Shown here: positions 7,945-16,210 of the stretch, one piece after another
How positions within the stretch are numbered: the first letter of the stretch is position 1
Layout: each line of letters starts with the position of its first letter
Source of the DNA: Archangium sp.
GTDB taxonomy: Bacteria > Myxococcota > Myxococcia > Myxococcales > Myxococcaceae
DNA: 64,000 nt
Assembly: GCA_030681645.1 (NCBI GenBank)
Contig: JAUXRX010000056.1
Coordinates: 186,001-250,000 of the forward strand
Reading direction: 5' to 3'
Program-made: the position numbers and the translations under genes
Notes under the pieces: model-generated
Database searches by the model: none
What the model saw: the letters and a program-made list of their open reading frames with translations, nothing else
What the model was told of the DNA's origin: nothing

Positions 7945-8735
7945 CCCGCGAGCTGATGGGCATGGCGCTGCTGGGCCTGGCGTGGATCACCGCCGTGCTG
8001 GTCGCCCTCGACGCGCTCGTCGACGCGCGCGCGATGCTCAAGCGCCTGGCCGATTGGAAGACCTCGCTGGTGCAGGGCACGGTGGTCGCGCCCGAGCTGG
8101 CGGTGCACGAGGTCGAGCAGCGGGTGAAGCAGCTGGACGGTGACGAGCCGGGCCTGGTGTTCTTCGATCGCAAGCACGTGAGCACGGTGACCGGTGGCGC
8201 GGTGACGGTGGGCGGCGAGCAGCTCGAGGTGAGCGGCGCGCGTGACGCCGAGGTGTGGATCGACGCGGCCACCCGCATGGCGGCCGCCGCCTGCAGCTCT
8301 CCGGCGAGCTTCGACAGCCTGACCACCAGCGCCCAGGGTGCGGGCGGTGGGCTGCGCACGGTGCGCACGTCGCTGCGTTCGGGCGCGACGGTGTGGCTGT
8401 CGGGCACTCGGAGCGGAGCGAAGTTCGAGGCGAAGCTGGTCTCAGGGTTCGACCCGCGCACGTGGGCGAAGGGCCGGCTGCTGGGCATCACCGGGCTCAT
8501 CGCGCTCGACCTCACCTGGGTCGCGGCCGGGACCGTGGTGGCGCTGTGGCCTCCGGTGTTCGGCATCGTGAGCATCGCGGGCGCGCTGGTGCTGCTCGGG
8601 CACTTCCTCGGCATGACCGCGCTGGCCATGGCCATTCGCGAGAAGTCGCGCACGCCGGCGGTCGCGTTCCTTCGCGGCAGCTGGCACCGCAGCACGGCCG
8701 AGTCGACCACGCTCGCACCGGTCGCTGAGCGCTGA
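7938..8735 (+). CDS. Membrane protein of unknown function
   Basis: The 265-residue product has one N-terminal membrane span (about residues 7-25), a soluble beta-rich region of about 130 residues, and two C-terminal spans (about 175-195 and 200-222). I recognise no family. Its ATG lies seven bases before the desaturase stop, so it is translationally coupled to that gene and may belong to the same lipid-related function. That link is inferred from position only. Confidence 0.6.
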   Translation: MLTRELMGMALLGLAWITAVLVALDALVDARAMLKRLADWKTSLVQGTVVAPELAVHEVEQRVKQLDGDEPGLVFFDRKHVSTVTGGAVTVGGEQLEVSGARDAEVWIDAATRMAAAACSSPASFDSLTTSAQGAGGGLRTVRTSLRSGATVWLSGTRSGAKFEAKLVSGFDPRTWAKGRLLGITGLIALDLTWVAAGTVVALWPPVFGIVSIAGALVLLGHFLGMTALAMAIREKSRTPAVAFLRGSWHRSTAESTTLAPVAER

Positions 8736-8768
8736 CCCGGGCCATCGCCTGCTCCGCGGGGCTGCTCC

Positions 8769-8782
8769 TTGACGGAGATCAC
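8769..8782 (+). promoter_or_regulatory. CRP/FNR-like dyad upstream of the sugar dehydrogenase gene
   Basis: TTGACGGAGATCAC lies with its centre about 41 bases before the start of the haem-containing dehydrogenase gene. The same 14 bases occur, reversed, at 42934-42947 upstream of the DUF1592 gene, which also encodes a CxxCH protein. Confidence 0.45.
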
Positions 8783-8816
8783 GGCAATCGCGTGAGCGGG
8801 TAGAGTCGCGCGTTCC

Positions 8817-11060
8817 ATGCGCGCTCTCGCCATCAGTCTCTTCGCCGTGTCCCTGCTGGGCTGCCCGGCGGTCGTGGGGGAGTTCGACTCCGGGGTCGAC
8901 TCGGGCGTCGACGCCGGTCTCCCCGAGCTCGACGCCGGCCCCTTCGCCTACGACGCGCGCCCGGCGAACCCCACCTGTGTCGCGCCCGCGCCGCCGCCGG
9001 GGCTGTCCACCGTCACCACGCAGCGGGCGTTCCCCAACCTGTCCTTCGCCGCGCCGCTGGGCATGTTCCAGGCACCCGGCGAGCCCGGCCGCATCATCAT
9101 CATGGAGCGCGACGGCCGCCTGCAGGCCTTTCCCAACCGCGCCGACGCGGGCACCGCCGACGTGGTGGAGATCCTCGACATCAGCGCGCGCGTGAACACC
9201 GCCGGTGAAGGTGGCCTGCTCGGCCTCGCCTTCCACCCGCAGTGGGCGACGAAGAAAGAGGTGTTCCTCAGCTACACCGAGACGGGCACCGCGGGGCCGC
9301 TGCGGTCGATCATCTCGCGCTTCAAGAGCACCGACTCGGGCCTCACCTTCGACCCGGCGAGCGAAGAGAAGCTCTTGCAGCTCGACCAGCCGTACTCGAA
9401 CCACGACGGCGGCGGCATCGGCTTCGGGCCCGACGGCTTCCTCTACATCGGCTTCGGCGACGGCGGCTCGGGCGGAGATCCCCAGAACCGCTCGCAGCGC
9501 CTCAACACCAACCTCGGCAAGTTCCTGCGCATCGACGTCGACGTGCCGTTCATCGAGAAGTACCGCATTCCCGCCGACAACCCGTACGCGGCCGACGACA
9601 CGCCGTGCAACCGCACCACGCCCGCTGAAGAGCAGGCCGCCGGCGTGCGCTGCGCCGAGATCTACGCAGTGGGCCTGCGCAACCCCTGGCGGTGGAGCTT
9701 CGACACCGTGTCCGGCGAGCTCTGGGCCGGCGACGTGGGCCAGGGCGCGCGCGAAGAGGTCGATCGCATCGTGCGCGGCGGCAACTACGGCTGGAAGGTG
9801 CGGGAAGGCTTCATCTGCTACAGCCCGATGACCAACTGCCCGACGGCGGGCTTCATCGATCCCGTGGTCGACTATCCGCGCGGCGACGGCAACTCCATCA
9901 CCGGCGGCTTCGTGTACCGCGGCACGCGCATTCCCCAGCTGGTCGGGCGCTTCGTGTTCGGCGACTACGGCAGCGGGCGCATCTGGGCGCTCGAGCCCGA
10001 CGCGATGGGCGGCTTCACCTCGCGACTGCTGCGCGCGAGCTCGTTCTCCATCGCCAGCTTCGGGCAGACGCTCGACGGCGAGGTGTACGTGCTCGACATC
10101 GCCAGCGGGCAGATGCACCAGCTGGTGCCGATGGGCACGGTGCCGGTCGACACCTTCCCCCAGCGGCTCTCGCAGACCGGGTGCTTCGAGCCGGGCAACG
10201 TGAAGCAGCCGGTGGCGGCGATGATTCCGTACGACCTGAACTCGCCCTTCTGGAGCGACGGTGCGGTGAAGGAACGCCACTTCGCCATCCCCGACGGCGC
10301 GAAGATCACCTTGGGCGCCGATGGTGACTTCGACTTCCCCAACGGCACCGTGGTGTCGAAGACGTTCACGGTGGGCGGCAAGCGCGTCGAGACGCGGCTC
10401 TTCATGCGCCACGCCGACGGAACGTGGGCCGGGTACACGTACGAGTGGGACGACGCGGAGACCGACGCCACGCTGCTGCCGGCCGCCAAGTCGAAGCAGG
10501 TGGGCGGACAGACCTGGTACTACCCGAGCCGCGCGCAGTGCCTGCAGTGCCACACCGCCGTGTCGGGCCGCACCCTCGGGCCGGAGCTGGCGCAGCTCAA
10601 CCGGACCATCCGGTATCCGATCGGCGCCACGCGCAACCAGCTCACCGTGCTCGAGGGGCTCGGGTACCTCACCGCGCCGCTCGCGGGGCCGGCCGACACG
10701 CTCGCGAAGCTCGAGGTGCCGTCGGGCACGGGCGCGCTCGAGTCGAGGGCTCGCTCGTGGCTGCACTCGAACTGCGCCGGGTGTCATCGCGCGGGCGCGG
10801 GCCAGGGCCCGGCGGACTTCCGGTTCACTCGTACGTTCAAGGAGACCAGCACCTGCAACGTGATGCCGGACAACGGAGACCTGGGTATCAGCGGGGCGCG
10901 GCTCATCGTTCCGGGGAGCCCGATGACGAGCCTCGTGTCGCGGAGGATTCACGCGCTCGATGCGGCCCGCATGCCTCCGGTGGGGAGCCTGGTGGTGGAT
11001 ACCGCGGGCGCGGCGTTGATCGATGAGTGGATTACGTCGGTGACGAGCTGTCCTCCGTAG
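8817..11060 (+). CDS. PQQ-dependent sugar dehydrogenase-type lipoprotein with haem c motifs
   Basis: The 747-residue product starts with a lipoprotein signal (LLGC) and an Asp/Gly-rich linker. Residues of about 70-440 form a six-bladed propeller of the glucose/sorbosone dehydrogenase family, with GEGGLLGLAFHP, SNHDGGGIGFGPDG, YIGFGDGGSGGDP and GLRNPWRWSF. The C-terminal domain has two CxxCH haem attachment motifs, CLQCH at 575-579 and CAGCH at about 653-657. Such enzymes oxidise sugars or alcohols with PQQ and pass electrons to cytochrome c; here the haem domain is fused. Substrate and PQQ use are inferred. An FNR-like dyad lies upstream. Confidence 0.75.
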   Translation: MRALAISLFAVSLLGCPAVVGEFDSGVDSGVDAGLPELDAGPFAYDARPANPTCVAPAPPPGLSTVTTQRAFPNLSFAAPLGMFQAPGEPGRIIIMERDGRLQAFPNRADAGTADVVEILDISARVNTAGEGGLLGLAFHPQWATKKEVFLSYTETGTAGPLRSIISRFKSTDSGLTFDPASEEKLLQLDQPYSNHDGGGIGFGPDGFLYIGFGDGGSGGDPQNRSQRLNTNLGKFLRIDVDVPFIEKYRIPADNPYAADDTPCNRTTPAEEQAAGVRCAEIYAVGLRNPWRWSFDTVSGELWAGDVGQGAREEVDRIVRGGNYGWKVREGFICYSPMTNCPTAGFIDPVVDYPRGDGNSITGGFVYRGTRIPQLVGRFVFGDYGSGRIWALEPDAMGGFTSRLLRASSFSIASFGQTLDGEVYVLDIASGQMHQLVPMGTVPVDTFPQRLSQTGCFEPGNVKQPVAAMIPYDLNSPFWSDGAVKERHFAIPDGAKITLGADGDFDFPNGTVVSKTFTVGGKRVETRLFMRHADGTWAGYTYEWDDAETDATLLPAAKSKQVGGQTWYYPSRAQCLQCHTAVSGRTLGPELAQLNRTIRYPIGATRNQLTVLEGLGYLTAPLAGPADTLAKLEVPSGTGALESRARSWLHSNCAGCHRAGAGQGPADFRFTRTFKETSTCNVMPDNGDLGISGARLIVPGSPMTSLVSRRIHALDAARMPPVGSLVVDTAGAALIDEWITSVTSCPP

Positions 11061-11065
11061 CTTGT

Positions 11066-11110
11066 CTCCCTCTCCCTGCGAAGCGGGGAGAGGGTCGGGG
11101 TGAGGGGCGC
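11066..11110 (+). repeat. Hairpin repeat CTCCCTCTCC...GGGGAGAGGG...GGGGTGAGGGG
   Basis: A copy of a short dispersed repeat: CCCTCTCC and GGAGAGGG form a stem, followed by a GGGGTGAGGGG tail. It sits between two plus-strand genes and may act as a terminator for the dehydrogenase gene. Related copies are at 27886, 39387, 39443, 43887 and 43943. Confidence 0.65.
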
Positions 11111-11139
11111 TTCCTGCGACACACAAGAGAGGTTGGCCG

Positions 11140-11688
11140 ATGATCCGTGACTCGTTCTGCTCATTCTGCGGCACCGCGTTCCCCGCGCCGCTGAAGTACC
11201 CGCGCACGTGCGCGAAGTGCCAGGCGCAGATCTGGTCGAACCCCATTCCCGTGAGCGTGGTGCTGCTGCCGGTGCGTCACCCGAGCGGAGAGGGACTGCT
11301 CGTGGTGCGCCGGAGCATCGAGCCGAAGAAGGGCCTGCTCGCGCTCACGGGCGGGTTTCTCGAGGACCATGAGACCTGGCAAGAGGGCGGCGCGCGCGAG
11401 GTGCGAGAGGAGACGGGCGTGGTCATCGATCCTCCGACGATTTCTTCGTTCTGGTTCACCTCGACTGCTCCGAAGCCGAACCGGGTGTTGTTGTTCTCGG
11501 TGGCGCGGCCCATCGAGGCGTCGGTGATGCCGGCGTTCGTGCCTTCGAATGAGACTTCCGAGCGTGGGCTCGTGTTCGGTCCCGATGGCCTGGAGAGCCT
11601 CTTCGCGTTCGACCTCCACGTGGCCGCGATGCAGCGGTATTTCGCGGCTTCGGGTATCTCGGGGCCGAATCGCTACACTCAGGTGTGA
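11140..11688 (+). CDS. Nudix hydrolase with N-terminal zinc ribbon
   Basis: This 182-residue protein begins with four cysteines (C7, C10, C24, C27) that form a zinc ribbon, as in NudC-like and ADP-ribose-type Nudix enzymes. The Nudix box follows at about residues 71-94: GGFLEDHETWQEGGAREVREETGV keeps all the metal-binding Glu residues of GX5EX7REUXEEXGU. It should hydrolyse a nucleoside diphosphate linked to another group; the substrate is unknown. Its stop overlaps the GTG start of the zinc-finger gene (GTGA). Confidence 0.85.
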   Translation: MIRDSFCSFCGTAFPAPLKYPRTCAKCQAQIWSNPIPVSVVLLPVRHPSGEGLLVVRRSIEPKKGLLALTGGFLEDHETWQEGGAREVREETGVVIDPPTISSFWFTSTAPKPNRVLLFSVARPIEASVMPAFVPSNETSERGLVFGPDGLESLFAFDLHVAAMQRYFAASGISGPNRYTQV

Positions 11689-12215
11689 CTGACATGAAGA
11701 AACGCGACTGCCCTGACTGCCGCACCCGGCTCCAGCCCTTCTGGGTCCCCGCACGCCGGCTCGGTGACGAGGTGGAGCTGGATCGCTGCAGCGACTGCGG
11801 CGGCGTGTGGTTCGACGCAGGCGAGCTCTCCGACGCGAGCGGCAAGAGCGTCATCGCCACGAAGGTGAAGACCGACCGCGGCTGCCCCGCCTGCGGCGCG
11901 TGGCTGATGCAGGCCCAGCTCGCCGACGGCCCGGCGGTCGAGAACTGCCCCAGCTGCCGGGGCACCTTCCTCGAGGCGCGCGATCTCGACGCGCTGGCGA
12001 AGAAGTCTCCTTCGTCGCGGCGCCCGCCCAACGGCACCGGCTTCATCTGCGACGGCTGCGGCGCGCGAAAACCCTTCAGCGAGGGCCAGGCCACCCTCAC
12101 CGGCCTCGAGTGCCTCGACTGCATGAAGGACCGGCACCCGGAGCCTCCGACGGAAGCGCAGGTCGCCTCGCGGTCGGCGTTCGGCAAGTTCCTCGGCTGG
12201 CTGCGCGGCGAGTGA
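11685..12215 (+). CDS. TFIIB-type zinc-finger protein
   Basis: The 176-residue product has repeated CxxC pairs: CPDC near residue 9, CSDCGGVWFD, CPACGAW, CPSCRGTFL, CDGC and CLDC. The CxxCGGVWFD element is typical of the zf-TFIIB domain of small bacterial proteins of unknown role. It can start at GTG 11685, overlapping the Nudix stop, or at ATG 11694. The AraC-type regulator gene begins inside its stop codon, so the three genes form a tightly coupled run. Confidence 0.7.
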   Translation: MTDMKKRDCPDCRTRLQPFWVPARRLGDEVELDRCSDCGGVWFDAGELSDASGKSVIATKVKTDRGCPACGAWLMQAQLADGPAVENCPSCRGTFLEARDLDALAKKSPSSRRPPNGTGFICDGCGARKPFSEGQATLTGLECLDCMKDRHPEPPTEAQVASRSAFGKFLGWLRGE

Positions 12216-13015
12216 AGCTCGAGCCCGCCCCCAGCCTCGCCCGCTTCATGGAGGCGCCGGTGGGGCGCTTCTGGCCCGGTGACTCGTTCTTCTATTGGTG
12301 CGCCTCGCCCACGCTCTTCGGCTTCTCGTTGTGGGGCCGGCCCGGCGCGGGCGATCTCGAGCGGCTCTGCGCCGCGCTCCTCGTCGAGCTGGGGCCACAC
12401 GCCGAGCCGCACCTCTCGCTCGTCGACACGTCCCTGGTGGAAGAGGTCGACCCCGCCGCCTTCGAGGTGCTGCAGCGCTACGTGAAGCAGCACCAGCTGG
12501 CCTTGAGCAAGCGGGTGACGCGGCTCGCGCTGGTGCGCCCTTCAGGCCTGGTGGGCGCCGTGGTGGCCGGCTTCTACGCGGTGCTCGACTCGCCCTACCC
12601 CACGAAGGACTTCACCGAGCTGGGACCCGCCCTCGGATGGCTGGGCGTCGAGCCTTCCGCCGAAGCGACCATCCGCACGCGACGGGCCGAACTCTCAGGG
12701 GTCTCGCCGCTGATCGGCCAGCTGCGCAGCGTGCTCACGGCCATGGGCCCGAACAGCGCGGTGGATGACGTGGCGAAGCAGCTCTCGCTCTCCTCGCGCA
12801 CCCTGCAGCGCCGCCTGGGCGAGCTGGGCACGAGCTTTCAGAAGGAGCTGCTCACCCACCGCCTCCGCGCCGCGCAGGTCGCGTTGCAGGAGAGCGACCA
12901 GCCCATCACCACCATCTCGTTCGAAGCGGGCTTCTCGACGCCGCAGCACTTCAGCGCCGCGTTCCGGAAGTTCACGGGCGTGACGCCCACGGAGTTCCGC
13001 AAGAAGAAGACATGA
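12212..13015 (+). CDS. AraC family transcriptional regulator
   Basis: The 267-residue protein has an N-terminal region of about 150 residues that I cannot assign and a C-terminal AraC DNA-binding domain (about 175-265). Two helix-turn-helix units are visible: DDVAKQLSLSSRTLQRRLGE and ITTISFEAGFSTPQHFSAAF, followed by the family ending FTGVTPTEFRK. The GTG start overlaps the stop of the preceding zinc-finger gene. The ligand and targets are unknown; control of its own operon is possible but not shown. Confidence 0.8.
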   Translation: MKLEPAPSLARFMEAPVGRFWPGDSFFYWCASPTLFGFSLWGRPGAGDLERLCAALLVELGPHAEPHLSLVDTSLVEEVDPAAFEVLQRYVKQHQLALSKRVTRLALVRPSGLVGAVVAGFYAVLDSPYPTKDFTELGPALGWLGVEPSAEATIRTRRAELSGVSPLIGQLRSVLTAMGPNSAVDDVAKQLSLSSRTLQRRLGELGTSFQKELLTHRLRAAQVALQESDQPITTISFEAGFSTPQHFSAAFRKFTGVTPTEFRKKKT

Positions 13016-13018
13016 AAA

Positions 13019-13049
13019 CGCCGACGCAACCCTGAGGGCGGCGTCGGCG
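13019..13049. terminator. Hairpin between convergent AraC and pilin genes
   Basis: CGCCGACGC (13019-13027) pairs perfectly with GCGTCGGCG (13041-13049) around a 13-base loop. It lies four bases after the AraC stop and 23 before the end of the convergent pilin gene, so it may end transcription from both sides. There is no clear T-run. Confidence 0.55.
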
Positions 13050-13072
13050 GGCTGAAGCGAAAACCGCGGGTT

Positions 13073-13333
13073 TCAGTAACCCGAGTTTTCCTTCGCGAAG
13101 TCGGTGAGCTTCTTCTTCTCGAGCTTGCCCTGCGACTTGCTGGTGCGCTTCTCGACCTGGGTGTCGCCGGCGAGGGCGTCAGCCGACATGCCGAACAGCG
13201 CCTTGATGTTGTCGCCGAAGAGGGTGATCACGCCGATGGCGGCGATCGCGATGAGCGCGACGATGATGATGTACTCAGTCATGCCCTGACCGCGGGACTT
13301 CTTGAGGGCCATCTGCTTGTTGAGCTTCGCCAT
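13073..13333 (-). CDS. Flp-type pilin-like protein, orphan
   Basis: The 86-residue product starts MAKLNKQMALKKSRGQGMTE and continues with a hydrophobic stretch YIIIVALIAIAAIGVITLF. A Gly followed shortly by Glu and Tyr before a hydrophobic helix is the pattern of Flp/Tad pilins, in which a prepilin peptidase cuts before the helix. The C-terminal 40 residues are polar and Lys-rich. AAGGAG lies upstream of the ATG. No tad assembly, peptidase or other pilin gene is in the window, so export would rely on a distant system. Confidence 0.7.
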   Translation of the reverse strand: MAKLNKQMALKKSRGQGMTEYIIIVALIAIAAIGVITLFGDNIKALFGMSADALAGDTQVEKRTSKSQGKLEKKKLTDFAKENSGY

Positions 13334-13459
13334 GGTGTCACTCCTTGATGAGGTGCGCCGGGAGTGGCGCCGCTTGATAGAAGAAGTATCGCGGATGCCG
13401 GTTTTTCCCTCCATACGTCATCGGGAGGACCCCCCGGAATCGCCAGTGGTTTTGAAGGC

Positions 13460-13900
13460 TTAAGACCTCAACGAGGCCAACCAGCCGTCTGCATCGGGCA
13501 AATGTGCGGTTATTTCGACCTGGCCGGTGGCCTCGGGCGGTTGCTCAGTGACGAGGTGGAGCTTTCCCTCGAGCACCTCCACGGTGAGGGCGTTCCACGG
13601 GGGAGCGCCGACCCGGATGGTGAACGGCATGAGGAGCACCAGCCCCTTCTTCGTCAAGACCAGCTCGGCCTTGCGAATGGAGGTGGCGCTCGAGTGAGTC
13701 ACCTCCTTGCCGGAATAGCCGCGCAGCTTGAGGTGAGTGCGCACGAGCCCCGAGCGCCGCACGATGCCTTCTGGCTCGAGCTTCGCGAAGGCAGCCGCGT
13801 GCACCCTGCGCACGCCGTAGAGGATGAACTGGACCAGGGCGAACACGAACACTGCGGTCGCAGCCACACCCCCCAGCACAGCCATCGTCGGGTTCTCCAT
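13460..13900 (-). CDS. Membrane-anchored protein of unknown function
   Basis: The 146-residue protein has one N-terminal membrane span (about residues 8-29) and a soluble domain with repeated short beta strands, such as LVLTKKGLVLLMPFTIRVG. No family is recognised. It is divergent from the E2-like acyltransferase gene, and an FNR-like dyad lies about 36 bases upstream of its start. Confidence 0.55.
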   Translation of the reverse strand: MENPTMAVLGGVAATAVFVFALVQFILYGVRRVHAAAFAKLEPEGIVRRSGLVRTHLKLRGYSGKEVTHSSATSIRKAELVLTKKGLVLLMPFTIRVGAPPWNALTVEVLEGKLHLVTEQPPEATGQVEITAHLPDADGWLASLRS

Positions 13901-13929
13901 GGGGGGCAGTCAGCCACAGGACGAGCTGC

Positions 13930-13943
13930 TTGACGTGAATCAA
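13930..13943. promoter_or_regulatory. CRP/FNR-like dyad
   Basis: TTGACGTGAATCAA fits TTGAC-N4-ATCAA exactly and differs from the FNR consensus at one base. It lies between a membrane-protein gene on the minus strand and the E2-like gene on the plus strand. A weaker similar sequence, TTGACCCAGGTCAT, follows at 13985-13998. Confidence 0.5.
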
Positions 13944-13997
13944 ATGGCGCCAGGCCGACCGTCTTTGGCGGGCGGTCGAACGCCCTTGACCCAGGTC

Positions 13998-14849
13998 ATG
14001 CGCGACAACACCCACATGCCCGCCACCTTCCAGTCCCTGCCCGATGCCAGCAGCTTCCGCCGCACCGCCGCTTCGATGTGGAGCGCGCCGAAGGATCCGT
14101 CGATCCACGGCTCGATGGATGTCGACGCCACCCATGCGCTCGCCTTCCTCGAGGCGCATCGCGCGCGCACCGGAGAGAAGCTGACGATGACTCACCTCGT
14201 CTGCGCCGCCACGGCGCGCGCGCTGGCGAAGCACCCCGACCTCAACGCGAAGGTGCGCTTCGGCGGCCGGCTGGAGAAACGGTCCACGGTCGACCTCTTC
14301 GTCTCCGTCTCCACGGGCAACGGCAAGGACCTGTCGGGCGCGAAGATCGAGCGGGCTGATGCGCTCGACTGGAGCGGCTGGACCGAGGCCATCGGCGGCC
14401 GCGCGAAGCAGATCCGCGAGGGGAAGGACCCGGCCTTCGAGAAGAGCCGCAGCCTGTTCAAGGCGCTGCCGTTCTTCCTGCTGCGCCCGCTGCTGTGGCT
14501 GGTGGACGTGCTCACCAACGAGCTGCACCTGCACCTGCCCTCGCAGGGCATGCCGCGCGATCCGTTCGGCAGCGCGGTGATCACCAACGTCGGCATGTTC
14601 GGCATCGACACCGCGTTCGCGCCGTTCGTGCCGCTGGGCCGCTGCCCGATGCTGCTGCTCATCACCGAGGTGAAGGACCGGCCCTGGGTCGAGGAAGGCA
14701 AGCTGGTGGTCAAGCCGGTGCTGCGCCTGTGCGCCACGTTCGATCACCGCATCATCGACGGGTACGCGGCGGGCCTGCTGGCGAAGGAGATCCGCGCGCA
14801 GCTCGAGCAGCCCCTGCCCGCGCAGGCCGCAGCAGCGGAGGCGGCATGA
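13998..14849 (+). CDS. Stand-alone E2-like 2-oxoacid dehydrogenase acyltransferase domain protein
   Basis: The 283-residue product matches the catalytic domain of dihydrolipoyl acyltransferases: TMTHLVCAATARALAKHPDLN near the start, a GSAVITNVGMFGID strand, and DHRIIDGYAAG with the catalytic His at about residue 250. It lacks the lipoyl and E1/E3-binding domains, and no E1 or E3 gene is near. A hydrophobic segment (ALPFFLLRPLLWLVDVL) inside the domain suggests membrane contact. The acyl group and acceptor are unknown. Starts at 13944 and 14016 are also in frame. It is coupled by an ATGA overlap to the next gene. Confidence 0.7.
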   Translation: MRDNTHMPATFQSLPDASSFRRTAASMWSAPKDPSIHGSMDVDATHALAFLEAHRARTGEKLTMTHLVCAATARALAKHPDLNAKVRFGGRLEKRSTVDLFVSVSTGNGKDLSGAKIERADALDWSGWTEAIGGRAKQIREGKDPAFEKSRSLFKALPFFLLRPLLWLVDVLTNELHLHLPSQGMPRDPFGSAVITNVGMFGIDTAFAPFVPLGRCPMLLLITEVKDRPWVEEGKLVVKPVLRLCATFDHRIIDGYAAGLLAKEIRAQLEQPLPAQAAAAEAA

Positions 14850-16057
14850 GCTCGTTCGATTTCTTCATCGCGCTCGATGGAAATGGGCTCAACGGCTTCG
14901 AAGGCTTCGGCGGGGTGGCGAAGCTGAAGTGCGATCCCGAGGCGGGCGAGTTCGACATCAAGGTGAAGTTCTTCGACGGCTTCTCCGGTGGCCACGCCAC
15001 GCAGATCAACCCGTCGGGCACGGTGGGCTTCTTAGGGAACCTGTCGCAGACGCTGCTCTTCTACGATCCCCGCACGCTCGAGGAGACGAAGCGGTTCTCC
15101 ACCTTGCGCTTCTGCGCGCCCGACACGTTCTATTCGAGCCAGACGCACGTGCTGTGGCTCGACGACGCGCGCTTCATCACCGTGCTGGGGCCGGCGTTCT
15201 ACGAGTTTCACCTCGATGATCTCGCGCACCCGAAGCTGCTCGGCGCGCACGGCGTCACCGTGCCGCACGCGATCAAGCGCACGCCCTCGGGGCGGTACCT
15301 CTGCTACGGCGCGATGGACAAGGACGGGACTGGCTTCGCGAACCAGGCGGGCATCTTCGATCTGCAGACGAAGACGGCGCGGGTGGTGAAGCTGCCGGCG
15401 ACGGTGTGGCACCTGGGCATGCACCCCACGAAGGACGTGTTCTACGCGCCCACACAACGCTGCGCCCCGCAGGACGCGAGCTTCGTCGAGTACACGATCG
15501 CGCACTTCAAGAACTACCTGTTCGAGATCGACGCGGTGGAAGGCATCGTCACCCGGCACCTGAGCATTCCGAAGGACCTGCCCGGCGCGCTCACGTCAGA
15601 CGTGGTCGTGACGCAGGACGAGGTGCTCTACAACGCGTGCGCGAGCGGCGCGATCGTGCGGGTGGCGCTCGACAAGTTCTCAGACGTGAAGTGGGTGGAC
15701 GAGCGGCCCAGCGGGCTCGATTCGCTGCGCACGCTCAGGACCGCGTGGTCGAACATCCTCGAGAGCGCGAGCCGGGCGAACATTCCGGGGCAGCCGCATG
15801 TGCTGCTCAAGGCGCTGCGGGCGACGCGCTTCTCCACGCTCGACGGGAGCTACGGGCTGCAGCGCTCACCCGATGGGCAGTGGCTGCTCTCGGCGCATCG
15901 CGGGCTGAACGAGGTGCGCGTGTACCGGTATCCGTCGCTCGAGCTGCACAAGCGCATCCGGTTCCCCTCGATCCGCGAGTACTTCCCGCAGCACTTCGGG
16001 GTGCTCGACGATCCGCGCCTGGGCTTCCATCACACGGCGCTCCTCGCGCGGCACTGA
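14846..16057 (+). CDS. Beta-propeller-like protein of unknown function
   Basis: The 403-residue protein has repeated blade-like segments with the pattern hydrophobic strand, turn, hydrophobic strand, for example GHATQINPSGTVGFLG, VPHAIKRTPSGRYLCYG, VWHLGMHPTKDVFY and LQRSPDGQWLLSAHRG, as in seven-bladed YVTN/WD-like propellers. It has no signal peptide and no catalytic motif I can name. The ATG overlaps the stop of the E2-like gene, so the two proteins are probably made together. Confidence 0.6.
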   Translation: MSSFDFFIALDGNGLNGFEGFGGVAKLKCDPEAGEFDIKVKFFDGFSGGHATQINPSGTVGFLGNLSQTLLFYDPRTLEETKRFSTLRFCAPDTFYSSQTHVLWLDDARFITVLGPAFYEFHLDDLAHPKLLGAHGVTVPHAIKRTPSGRYLCYGAMDKDGTGFANQAGIFDLQTKTARVVKLPATVWHLGMHPTKDVFYAPTQRCAPQDASFVEYTIAHFKNYLFEIDAVEGIVTRHLSIPKDLPGALTSDVVVTQDEVLYNACASGAIVRVALDKFSDVKWVDERPSGLDSLRTLRTAWSNILESASRANIPGQPHVLLKALRATRFSTLDGSYGLQRSPDGQWLLSAHRGLNEVRVYRYPSLELHKRIRFPSIREYFPQHFGVLDDPRLGFHHTALLARH

Positions 16058-16076
16058 ACGGGCGCGCAAGTCGAAC

Positions 16077-16133
16077 TTTCGGAGATCTCGGAGACGAGAG
16101 GGTTGCGGGTCCGTGGGGCCGAGATCTCAGAAA
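16077..16133. terminator. Hairpin with 15-base arms downstream of the propeller gene
   Basis: TTTCGGAGATCTCGG (16077-16091) and CCGAGATCTCAGAAA (16119-16133) are inverted with one mismatch, separated by 27 bases. It lies 20 bases after the stop codon. A terminator is likely; an operator is an alternative, since each arm contains the palindrome GAGATCTC. Confidence 0.5.
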
Positions 16134-16210
16134 TCCGAGGGCTCGGCGCCCGCAAACACCTGCGAAGACACCAGCGCTGATCGGAATACAGGATGCAGAG
16201 TGAGGACCTC

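Noticed and set aside
8442-11246. 934-codon open frame on the minus strand
   Set aside because: It is antisense to the sugar dehydrogenase gene, whose motifs are certain.
13985-13998. Second TTGAC-N4-GTCAT site next to the dyad at 13930
   Set aside because: Only one half-site fits, and it may lie inside the coding region if translation starts at 13944.
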